DNA from: Candidatus Peregrinibacteria bacterium
GTDB lineage: Bacteria > Patescibacteriota > Gracilibacteria > Peribacterales > Peribacteraceae
Assembly (NCBI GenBank): GCA_030638845.1
Contig: DAOWDW010000115.1
Coordinates: 1-9,176, forward strand
Length of the DNA stretch: 9,176 nt
Reading direction: 5' to 3'
Positions 1-6,197 of this stretch are shown here, one piece after another. Position 1 is the first letter of the stretch; each line of letters opens with the position of its first letter. The notes under the pieces are model-generated. The model was not told where the DNA came from. It ran no database searches and saw only the letters and a list, made by a program, of their open reading frames with translations. Both the position numbers and the translations under genes were made by a program.

Positions 1-16
1 AAAGGGGAATAAAGGT

Positions 17-50
17 TAAGAAAACCCACTTCGCCAAGGCTACGAGAGGG
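17..50 (-). terminator. Possible rho-independent terminator of the operon
   Basis: On the minus strand an imperfect stem (CCC-T-CTCG ... CGAAG-T-GGG, positions 50-25, with one T-T mismatch and one bulged base, loop TAGCCTTGG) is followed directly by TTTTCTT (24-18). Orientation and distance fit the end of the operon, about 190-225 bases after the pilin stop. The stem is weak and broken, so this is tentative. Confidence 0.3.
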
Positions 51-167
51 CAGGCTAGGAGGGGAAGAAGTCTATATATTGTCTTTTGATGATTGATGCT
101 ATTTATTTATGATAATTTTCTCTCTGAATATTGGTTACGATCTCTATTTTCATACTAACTGTGTAGA

Positions 168-191
168 TACCTCGTAGCTTGCTGCGAGGTA
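168..191. repeat. Strong intergenic hairpin with CTTG loop, REP-like
   Basis: The plus strand reads TACCTCGTAG, CTTG, CTGCGAGGTA. This forms a ten-pair stem including one T-G wobble, closed by G-C around a CTTG loop, which is a known stable tetraloop type in RNA. On the minus strand the wobble becomes a C-A mismatch, so the plus-strand or DNA form is better paired. No T tract follows on either strand, so it is not a textbook terminator. It resembles short palindromic intergenic repeats (REP-like), but copy number cannot be judged from one window. It could instead stabilise the 3' end of the operon mRNA. Confidence 0.6.
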
Positions 192-217
192 CGTCATTGA
201 AAATCTTAATCTGGATT

Positions 218-239
218 ACCAATACACCAATAACCAATA
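218..239. repeat. Three copies of ACCAATA just after the pilin stop
   Basis: ACCAATA occurs at 218-224, 226-232 and 233-239. The last copy lies in TAACCAATA (231-239), whose exact reverse complement TATTGGTTA is at 129-137, on the far side of the 168-191 hairpin. The layout is therefore arm, hairpin, arm within 111 bases. It may be the remains of a small mobile or palindromic repeat, or simply low-complexity spacer; copy number is unknown. Confidence 0.5.
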
Positions 240-241
240 CA

Positions 242-727
242 CTAACTCCCTGCACATCCAGAATGAATAACAGGAGAGCAAACTTTTATAAAACTACCGT
301 CTTTATATATATAATAACCCGAAAGTAACGAACCGCTTTGCGTTGGATCTACAGGAAGTCGAATAATATATTCTCCGTCTTCAGATAGGGGACTTAAGTC
401 ATATCCACCCAAGGCAACAGTACAGCCTGTTCCAGTAATTGCATTTTGGCATATAGGCAAAGCACCTTCTTTGTTTATAGGAAGACCTATAAATTTATTT
501 CCATCTATTACGTATTGAACAATGGCACTTTCTAGCACTTTTATACTGTAATAACGTTCTGCATCTTGAGTGTCTTCAAAGTTTTTTGCAGGATTAACTG
601 CATTTATTGTAATAGCTACAAGTACACCCATTATTCCTATAACAATCATAATTTCTATAAGAGTAAAACCTTGGTGTAGTTTTGGGCGGAGACGGGTGAA
701 ACCGTTTTGTTTCTTGTATGATTTCAT
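242..727 (-). CDS. Type IV pilin-like / type II secretion pseudopilin (161 aa)
   Basis: This is a type IV filament subunit. It has a 20-residue basic leader ending in Gly20, followed by FTLIEIMIVIGIMGVLVAIT: the prepilin peptidase site (G before F), Glu at mature position 5 and the long hydrophobic helix that anchors the subunit and packs the filament core. The mature protein is about 141 residues. The helix continues through NPAKNFEDTQDAERYYS and is followed by a small C-terminal domain with four cysteines (93, 102, 150, 158), possibly two disulfides, and a segment DLSPL...IIRLPVDPT...GYYIYKDGS typical of CPR pseudopilins. Its partners (prepilin peptidase, assembly ATPase, platform protein) are not in the window. 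The gene begins 24 bases after the preceding stop and has no evident ribosome binding site. Pseudopilin or minor pilin cannot be separated from major pilin by sequence alone. Confidence 0.93.
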   Translation of the reverse strand: MKSYKKQNGFTRLRPKLHQGFTLIEIMIVIGIMGVLVAITINAVNPAKNFEDTQDAERYYSIKVLESAIVQYVIDGNKFIGLPINKEGALPICQNAITGTGCTVALGGYDLSPLSEDGEYIIRLPVDPTQSGSLLSGYYIYKDGSFIKVCSPVIHSGCAGS

Positions 728-750
728 TGTTAGCTTGAGAAATTAAATAG

Positions 751-756
751 ATTATA
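751..756 (-). promoter_or_regulatory. Candidate -10 box (TATAAT) for the pilin gene
   Basis: Read on the minus strand the sequence is GGCTATAATCTA, a perfect TATAAT that overlaps the TAA stop of the 509-aa gene and lies 24-29 bases before the pilin ATG. A start around 743-745 would give a leader of under 20 bases. No good -35 hexamer is found at 16-18 bases (TTCTGC at best) and there is no extended -10 TG. In AT-rich DNA a chance match is possible. A separate promoter would make sense if the pilin is needed in larger amounts than the upstream proteins. Confidence 0.35.
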
Positions 757-2281
757 GCCTATCACTTACATCAGCAGAATTTTGGCAACGTAATGCTTGT
801 GGTTGGGAATTTGTTTTATGAATATATTGCCCATTTGCATATGGGAAACATTCATCTTCCAGAGATATGCGTAATATTCTATCTAATGCGCTATTACACG
901 GTCTATATAGGCATGTGCGACGCAGAAAGAATGCATAGTTAATTAAAAATTTTCTTATTCCACTATCTTTTTTACTTGTAAGTTCTGCGAATTTTTTGTT
1001 GTCTTCTCGTAAAATATTAAAGGTGGTTGTTAGCTTTTGTTGAGAATCTATAGATTGAGCGAAGGGAAGTACATTTTTACTAGACTGGTCTACACTTATT
1101 CTAGAAAAGAAATTTCTTATTATATTACGCCAATATTTTAAGTAGCTACTTAAAGTTGTCTCTCTTTGAATTGCCTGAATATATTCCTGTGTTCCTCTTT
1201 CTCTTTCGGAAAGTAATACCAGAGAAGCTTCCTGCTCTCTCTTTGCCCCTTGTTCTCTTAATAGTTTTTCTAATTCAAAAAGAATAGGAATATGATTTTT
1301 TTGCACTGTAAAAGGACCTCGCAGTTCTTTTCTTGTAGCACCATTTGGTAGAATAGATGGTGCATCTTCATTTATATTGCATCCAGAATATTTAATATGT
1401 GGTTGCGATTGCCGTGGTTCTTCTTCTGTTACTATTCCCTGTATATGTTTACTTAATTCGCGTAGTTCTTTTTGTGCTTCATTAAATCCTTCTTTAGATT
1501 TATTAATAAGAAATATTGCATTTTGCTCACTTGCCATTGCAATTGTTAATTGGTCTCCAGCGTTTTGTATAGCTTCGAAATCGCAACCAAGACCATCCTT
1601 TGTTGCGGGTAGGTAGTCTGTATCAAAAGGGCAAACAGGAGGATTTTCTTCTGGTAGTGGTAATGGGGGTAAGCAGACTTCGCTACAAGATTCCCAAGTT
1701 TTGAAGAAAAGACCTTGTTGATTTTCACAGTGTTCTTTTGACATTTCCATGCAAGCAACATCACTTCCTGGTGCAGTGCAACACCATGTATCTGGATCGA
1801 AAGATTGCTTAACCCAAAATTCATAATCTGTATATTGGGGGTCTGTAGCGCCTCTAATTAAATGGTTATATCTTGTATTTGCATAATTTAAAATATCTCT
1901 CAATAAAAATATATTACCAAATCTTTTTTCTGCTTGTGCTCTTAATAATTCTTGGCTAATTTCTTCTATTTTTGCTCTAAGAATTAAAATATCTATTTGT
2001 AGACAAGGTGTAACCTCTTCAAGATTTTTTTCATAAAGTGTTAGTCTATTCTCTGTATCTATTAATCCTACAAATGCGTCACTTATTTCATCTAGCCAGC
2101 TAAGCATTATAAAAACTTCATTATTTGCCTGTGGGGTATTTTGAGCATTTAAAAGTGCCATATCTATTCTCTGAATAACTGGGTCAACATAATGAGAAGA
2201 TATTGGCGCAGCGTGTACATTTTGTATTGGCGATACAATACTTATTAGCAAGCCTGTAATTAATATATATTGGGTTATCAT
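752..2281 (-). CDS. Exported Cys-rich protein with a CC-type cysteine module (509 aa)
   Basis: No family name can be given. Two starts are possible: GTG at 2299 (515 aa) or ATG at 2281 (509 aa). I prefer the ATG because it overlaps the upstream stop as ATGA and places Met directly before a clean signal peptide ending QNVHA before APISS. In 509-aa numbering the mature part has helical stretches (about 75-145 and 240-285) and a module at 167-203 with spacing CC-x8-C-x7-C-x13-C-x3-C. This fits the CC...C...[TS]xxxC...G...C..V.C pattern that recurs in secreted proteins of several bacterial phyla. A charged helical stretch (about 330-450) follows, then a Cys-rich end with CLYRPC and DECFPY, for 14 cysteines in all. 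No second membrane helix or enzyme motif is seen. It lies just before the pilin gene, so it may belong to the same surface structure. Confidence 0.88.
   Translation of the reverse strand: MITQYILITGLLISIVSPIQNVHAAPISSHYVDPVIQRIDMALLNAQNTPQANNEVFIMLSWLDEISDAFVGLIDTENRLTLYEKNLEEVTPCLQIDILILRAKIEEISQELLRAQAEKRFGNIFLLRDILNYANTRYNHLIRGATDPQYTDYEFWVKQSFDPDTWCCTAPGSDVACMEMSKEHCENQQGLFFKTWESCSEVCLPPLPLPEENPPVCPFDTDYLPATKDGLGCDFEAIQNAGDQLTIAMASEQNAIFLINKSKEGFNEAQKELRELSKHIQGIVTEEEPRQSQPHIKYSGCNINEDAPSILPNGATRKELRGPFTVQKNHIPILFELEKLLREQGAKREQEASLVLLSERERGTQEYIQAIQRETTLSSYLKYWRNIIRNFFSRISVDQSSKNVLPFAQSIDSQQKLTTTFNILREDNKKFAELTSKKDSGIRKFLINYAFFLRRTCLYRPCNSALDRILRISLEDECFPYANGQYIHKTNSQPQALRCQNSADVSDRL
2278..2281 (-). 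promoter_or_regulatory. ATGA stop/start overlap deciding the start of the 509-aa gene
   Basis: The minus strand reads ATGA here: the TGA that ends the 769-aa gene shares bases with the ATG of the next gene. This supports termination-reinitiation coupling and selects ATG 2281 over the in-frame GTG at 2299, which would add six residues in front of the signal peptide. It also shows TGA acting as a stop codon. Confidence 0.75.
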
Positions 2282-4587
2282 TCTAATAAGCGTGGGCACA
2301 TTTCAAGTGGAAATTCTGTAGATTCCATTTTTTCAAATGAGGAATTTATGTTTTGTAAAATGCCTTTTAGAGAAATTGTTGCTGGTTTAAAGTATTCCAT
2401 AAGTAAATCGGATGCGTTTCTAGCCCCTACTGCAGGTAGAAGAGAAATTAAACGATTAAAATCTCCACTAGATTTGTTTTCTTGGATAGAGGCATCTTGT
2501 GAATATACTCCGTGTGTTTTAGAGGGGAGGCTTGTTCTCCTTGTTGTATCAAAATTGCAGAATGCAGGTATGGAGGTTCTTGGCATTCCTTTTGACTCGC
2601 AAAGTGAATTTTCCATTTTTCTCAATTTTGCTAGTGGTTGATAAGGAGGAATATATGAATTTGTTGGTATAGAAATAGAATGTCTTTTTTCAATTTCAGA
2701 TTTTCCTCTAAAGCTTTCCCATGGGAAAGCTTCATCTTCAACTGTCCAAGTTATTCTTCCAGGGATTATTTTATGTTCTTCTAAAGATTGTTCGGTGCAT
2801 TGTCCAATGTGGCACAGGGCGTTACCTATAGTATTTTTATACTCTGCATTATATTCTGGTGAACAAACTTGAGATAACGATTCTTCTATCATTTTCATAC
2901 GTTTATCGGGGTGCAATATGGTTTCTTCACATGTAAGAGGCACCTGCAAACTGCCTGTATTGTTAAGCACATACTCTTTTATTTTCTCAATTAGGTCTTG
3001 TGCGCGCATATTTAGTCCGTTATCTCCACATATTCCTGCGCCTGCTGGAGCTCCAGGAGGTAGACCGCCAGAGCCAATTACTGATTGGCATCTTAGATTA
3101 CTAAAGGAAATTGCGCATGACTCAACTGGAATGTTTGTTTCTAGTAAAACTCCATCTTCTTCTAGGGCATTGCATGCAGTTGTACTTGCCTGTATTTCCA
3201 TGGCACAACATCCATTAATTGTTTCATATGTTTCAGCCCATTTGTCATTGTATGCTGTATCACATTGCTGTCTTGCGTGTACCAATTCTCTTATTGCTAA
3301 GTACTTGGTAAGTGGTTCATATATTGGGTCTATGCATAGCTCAATTCTCCCGTTTTCTTCTTTCAGTCCTGTTCCTGCTGGGCAGGAGCCACAAATCATA
3401 TCTACGTAGCAGTTTTTATGCTGAGAAGCAGATAGGTTATTGTCTACTCTTGGTGTGTCTTTCCAAGGAGAATTAACAGGTAATAGCCAACCATCTTCAC
3501 CACAAATATTCATACTAGATTCTGTTATGCGATTGGGAGTATTTATAAATGGAGATGTGCATTCAGAAAGAAATATTTCTCCACCTATTGCACCCGAATT
3601 TGGAGTATTTGTTTTAGGGCAAAGTGGTTTTTCTTGTGGTCTACAAAGATATCCATGCGTAGCAATAGGATGTGAGCAGTATCCCTCATTTATTTCTGGC
3701 TCTGTTGGTGGAGGTGGGTATATACCACCAAGTATTATTCCATCTACACATTCTTCAGAATCCTGACTATAACTTTTAGATTCTGTACAATCTAAAGAAG
3801 GGAAAATAGGATCTATATTTCTTTCCCATGAAAGTCCAACGTCGTCACTTCTTACCCAAACATTTATTCCTAATTCGCCAAAAGAATGAGTAGGGAAGAT
3901 AATTTTTGTATTTGGATTTACTTCTCCTAATGTTGCTTTAATTCTATGTAGTATTTCGCGAAGTAAGTTTTCTAAATAGCAGAAGTGAGTAGTTAAGGAC
4001 TGTAATTCAACTCCATTTCCTTTTCCGCTATTATCTGTGTTACATTTATTTTCAAGCGACATAAAACCATTTCTATATCTCCAGACTGCTGCTTTTAATA
4101 GTTCATAGTTTTCAACTTCTTCACCTTGTCTTTCTATTAAGGAATTAAGTTCTATTCTTAAATTTTCGAATGGGATTAGTCCTTCATCTTCGTAAGGTCT
4201 AAATTCTATTGAAGAGCTCCCCAAAGGTTTTGGTGAATTTTGTGCATCTCCTTCCCAAATACTAGAAATACTATGCATTCTTAAAAGAAGTGTTCCGGAG
4301 CTTCCATACATTTTTACACTAGATTCTTCTGCGCTTGCGGCAATTTGGAGGCTTCTCATGGTTGCTCTTAACCAAGAAAGAGAGCCAGATATTCTAGGTA
4401 TATCTTCTTTATCTGGAGAAATTGCATTTATGTGATTTTCTACTTCTACTTCTACTTTTTCTTTTGGAAAAAATTCGTATTCTGCAAATTCATAAAGGTC
4501 TTCATAAAGATTTGCAGATGTGCTTGGCATATTTATTGCAAAAATTAGTAGTGAGGCGCCGAAAATTGATAGTCTTTTAAAAATCAT
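2278..4587 (-). CDS. Large exported Cys-rich protein of unknown function (769 aa)
   Basis: No family recognised. The ATG at 4587 gives a clear Sec signal peptide (residues 1-25, cleavage after STSA). The mature chain has 27 cysteines. Residues 60-220 look helical. Residues 260-345 are Cys/Pro-rich with a PPPP run at 291-294. Residues 393-418 contain C393-x5-C399-x2-C402-PAGT-x12-C418, similar to the CPxGT pattern of small disulfide modules. Residues 460-500 contain C460-C461-x10-C472-x18-C491-x8-C500. A Gly/Pro/Ala-rich linker (506-519) separates this from another Cys-containing helical part (520-600). There is no C-terminal membrane helix, LPXTG-type signal or catalytic motif. The TGA stop (2280-2278) overlaps the next ATG as ATGA, showing translational coupling. 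DNA inside the gene carries a 22-bp perfect palindrome and a hexanucleotide tandem repeat. Likely an extracytoplasmic structural or adhesive component, by inference. Confidence 0.88.
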   Translation of the reverse strand: MIFKRLSIFGASLLIFAINMPSTSANLYEDLYEFAEYEFFPKEKVEVEVENHINAISPDKEDIPRISGSLSWLRATMRSLQIAASAEESSVKMYGSSGTLLLRMHSISSIWEGDAQNSPKPLGSSSIEFRPYEDEGLIPFENLRIELNSLIERQGEEVENYELLKAAVWRYRNGFMSLENKCNTDNSGKGNGVELQSLTTHFCYLENLLREILHRIKATLGEVNPNTKIIFPTHSFGELGINVWVRSDDVGLSWERNIDPIFPSLDCTESKSYSQDSEECVDGIILGGIYPPPPTEPEINEGYCSHPIATHGYLCRPQEKPLCPKTNTPNSGAIGGEIFLSECTSPFINTPNRITESSMNICGEDGWLLPVNSPWKDTPRVDNNLSASQHKNCYVDMICGSCPAGTGLKEENGRIELCIDPIYEPLTKYLAIRELVHARQQCDTAYNDKWAETYETINGCCAMEIQASTTACNALEEDGVLLETNIPVESCAISFSNLRCQSVIGSGGLPPGAPAGAGICGDNGLNMRAQDLIEKIKEYVLNNTGSLQVPLTCEETILHPDKRMKMIEESLSQVCSPEYNAEYKNTIGNALCHIGQCTEQSLEEHKIIPGRITWTVEDEAFPWESFRGKSEIEKRHSISIPTNSYIPPYQPLAKLRKMENSLCESKGMPRTSIPAFCNFDTTRRTSLPSKTHGVYSQDASIQENKSSGDFNRLISLLPAVGARNASDLLMEYFKPATISLKGILQNINSSFEKMESTEFPLEMCPRLLE
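2711..2732. repeat. 22-bp perfect palindrome inside the 769-aa gene
   Basis: The half-site AAGCTTTCCCA is followed without a spacer by its exact reverse complement TGGGAAAGCTT. It lies wholly within coding sequence and encodes EAFPWESF (residues 619-626). It could extrude as a cruciform or form a hairpin in mRNA, but no function is shown. Confidence 0.9.
4438..4455. repeat. TTCTAC hexanucleotide tandem repeat, three copies
   Basis: Three exact copies of TTCTAC (GTAGAA on the coding strand) encode the repeating Val-Glu stretch KVEVEVE near residues 44-50 of the 769-aa protein, shortly after its signal peptide. Six-base units preserve the frame if the copy number changes. Confidence 0.8.
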
Positions 4588-4589
4588 AA

Positions 4590-5363
4590 TTAATTTCCCG
4601 CAGAGGGTACATAGTGGGATTCTTTAATATCTCTAAGCACATCTTTTGATTCCCAAGTACGAGGCAGGCAGGCACTAGCATCTGCAGAAAGCGCTAAACC
4701 ATTACGAGCATCCAATGAGGCTCTTTGCATGCAAACTAATTCTGCATCTAGCGAGCTTAGTTTCGTTTCTCCAGATAGTATGGCTAAAGCTCTTTCTAGT
4801 ACAGGACGTGATAATAGAAGTTGTTTTCTAATAATATCTCTTTCAAATTGTTGAGTATTTAAATCTTTATTTAAGAAATAATCTTTTTCTTCTAGCGCAC
4901 ATTCATAAATACGCAAATATTCAAGTAGCACAAAACCGACATCAGATTTTTTTAAATTATCTTCAATGTTAGAAACTCCCTGCCATGGTGGAAGTTTTTC
5001 GGCTAATTTAATAGTTGCATTAGATGCTTTTGAGCTAAGAAAAGAGTCTGCCATGCAATCTATATCTTCTGGATTTGTAGGTTTTAGCTCTTCTTCAATA
5101 ATTTCGTTTACCTTTGTATTATAATCTTCTGACCATTCTTCAAGAGGCTTGGTTGGGAAAGATAAATGAGAATAGCGGATGTCATTTAAAGTACATGGAG
5201 CTAAAACAACAGATGAATCTCTTCTTATATTGCCAATATTTGCTTGGTAGTATTCGGAGCTAGTATTTTTTTGAAGTAAAACAAAACCAAAAATAAGAAC
5301 AAGCGCAAAGAATATTCCTGCAAGAGAAGTGGATGGCCGATTGCTTAAAAAGGGAATAGTCAA
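4590..5363 (-). CDS. Single-pass membrane-anchored hypothetical protein, TTG start (257 aa)
   Basis: No family recognised. The start is a TTG codon at 5363-5361. An in-frame TAA lies only two codons upstream (5369-5367), there is no ATG until residue 104, and a later start would remove the hydrophobic helix, so TTG is the best choice. Residues 14-31 (SLAGIFFALVLIFGFVLL) form one transmembrane segment without a clear cleavage site, which reads as an N-terminal anchor with the remaining 225 residues outside. The outer part is acidic and mostly helical, with five cysteines (57, 103, 155, 211, 232). The region 180-240 has regular Leu/Ala heptad-like spacing. The gene starts six bases after the preceding stop and ends two bases before the next ATG. 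It could be the membrane-tethered member of a complex formed by the neighbouring exported proteins; that is inference from context only. Confidence 0.86.
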   Translation of the reverse strand: MTIPFLSNRPSTSLAGIFFALVLIFGFVLLQKNTSSEYYQANIGNIRRDSSVVLAPCTLNDIRYSHLSFPTKPLEEWSEDYNTKVNEIIEEELKPTNPEDIDCMADSFLSSKASNATIKLAEKLPPWQGVSNIEDNLKKSDVGFVLLEYLRIYECALEEKDYFLNKDLNTQQFERDIIRKQLLLSRPVLERALAILSGETKLSSLDAELVCMQRASLDARNGLALSADASACLPRTWESKDVLRDIKESHYVPSAGN

Positions 5364-5369
5364 AGTTTA

Positions 5370-6194
5370 TTAATGAGAAGGTGGAGAGCCATCACAGCTT
5401 GAGAGAAAACAAGGAATTCTTGAGAAAGATGTAACGATATTGGTTACATTATTTAGAGTTGTATTTACTGGAGATGAAAAACTTTCTAAGAATAGATCTA
5501 TATTTCCTGCAATTTGCAATAATGATCTGTAAGCAGAATCATATCTTACTACTGCAGTTAAAAGTGCTGCCTCTTGGTCTAATATTTGTTGCATTGCATT
5601 CTCGCAGTTGTTAAAAAGCGCAATATCATCGCCTATAGTTCCATATGCATTTATATGGCATGAAGAAATAGAAGGTATTTCAATTGCTAAACAGCTGGGA
5701 GTTTTAACAGTTAGAGGTATAGGAAAATCGCTTGTTTGGGTTTTTGATAAGCTAAGTGTTTCACATATGTTTGCTAAACGGCATTGAAAAGCTCTTAAAC
5801 TATTTCCAATATATGGAAGTAATTCCGAAGTTGTCATTCTCTTAGTTTCCAATATTCCTTTTCTTCTTGGATGACCAAATACCACAAGTGCTTCAGAGTT
5901 ATTATTCATATCTTCATTTGTTAATGGTGCCTCATTTTCATTATCTGATCTCCATGAATTTAGGTCGTCTTTATACCAAGGAAGTCCATTATTTGAATAA
6001 TCTACAGATCCAATTGGTGCATCTTCTGCAAGTTTATGTCCAAATATTGCAGATCTAAATGTTCGGTGTTCCTTTTCTATCATTGAATATATTTCTGCCG
6101 AGCATTCATCTGCATTAAAAGATGAAGCCTGAATAGATATAGGGATGCCAAATCCAATTAGTATGCCAATTATGAATAGATAAATAGAGCGCAT
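5370..6194 (-). CDS. Exported hypothetical protein with N-terminal signal peptide (274 aa)
   Basis: No family recognised. The ATG at 6194 follows the previous stop by three bases. Residues 1-23 form a typical Sec signal peptide: an Arg near the start, a hydrophobic core (about 5-20), then IQA before Ser24, a good signal peptidase I site. The mature part has eight cysteines (31, 138, 144, 168, 179, 197, 262, 267), an even number consistent with disulfides. Residues about 195-240 are predicted helical (ENAMQQILDQEAALLTAVV and onward), and the chain ends with IPCFLSSCD and a short Pro/Ser tail. There is no second membrane segment, so the product is probably released outside the cytoplasmic membrane. 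It lies inside the tight operon between the giant Cys-rich protein and the anchored 257-aa protein, suggesting a partner subunit. No catalytic motif is visible. Confidence 0.88.
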   Translation of the reverse strand: MRSIYLFIIGILIGFGIPISIQASSFNADECSAEIYSMIEKEHRTFRSAIFGHKLAEDAPIGSVDYSNNGLPWYKDDLNSWRSDNENEAPLTNEDMNNNSEALVVFGHPRRKGILETKRMTTSELLPYIGNSLRAFQCRLANICETLSLSKTQTSDFPIPLTVKTPSCLAIEIPSISSCHINAYGTIGDDIALFNNCENAMQQILDQEAALLTAVVRYDSAYRSLLQIAGNIDLFLESFSSPVNTTLNNVTNIVTSFSRIPCFLSSCDGSPPSH

Positions 6195-6197
6195 ATT

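Larger units (their letters stand above)
1..241. other. Intergenic region downstream of the operon, no gene seen
   Basis: No reading frame longer than about 15 codons with a plausible start, and no tRNA or other RNA gene, is recognisable on either strand. The region contains the hairpin, the ACCAATA repeats and the possible terminator listed separately. Positions 41-70 are markedly purine-rich (GAGAGGG...GGAGGGGAAGAAG). The gene to the left begins or ends outside the window. Confidence 0.6.

Noticed and set aside
86..113. Plus-strand promoter-like pair TTGATG ... TATGAT with a 16-base spacer
   Set aside because: It would read into the 3' end of the pilin gene as antisense, with no gene to drive; such matches are frequent in AT-rich DNA.
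1..241. CRISPR array, tRNA or riboswitch in the intergenic region
   Set aside because: The ACCAATA copies are too short and too closely spaced for CRISPR, no cloverleaf is seen, and the region follows the operon instead of preceding a gene in the window.
1377..1616. Plus-strand reading frame of 79 codons
   Set aside because: It lies fully inside the minus-strand 509-aa gene and has no plausible domain; it is an antisense shadow.
1546..1824. Minus-strand 92-codon frame overlapping the 509-aa gene
   Set aside because: It is a same-strand frame shift of a well-supported gene, with Lys/Gln/Tyr-rich translation and no start context.
2282..2299. GTG start at 2299 for the 515-aa version
   Set aside because: The ATG at 2281 forms an ATGA overlap with the upstream stop and directly precedes the signal peptide; the extra six residues add nothing.
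2270..3766. Plus-strand reading frames at 2270-2641, 2918-3409 and 3440-3766
   Set aside because: All are opposite the 769-aa gene, which has a signal peptide, ordered Cys modules and coupled ends; the plus-strand products are low-complexity and unlike proteins.
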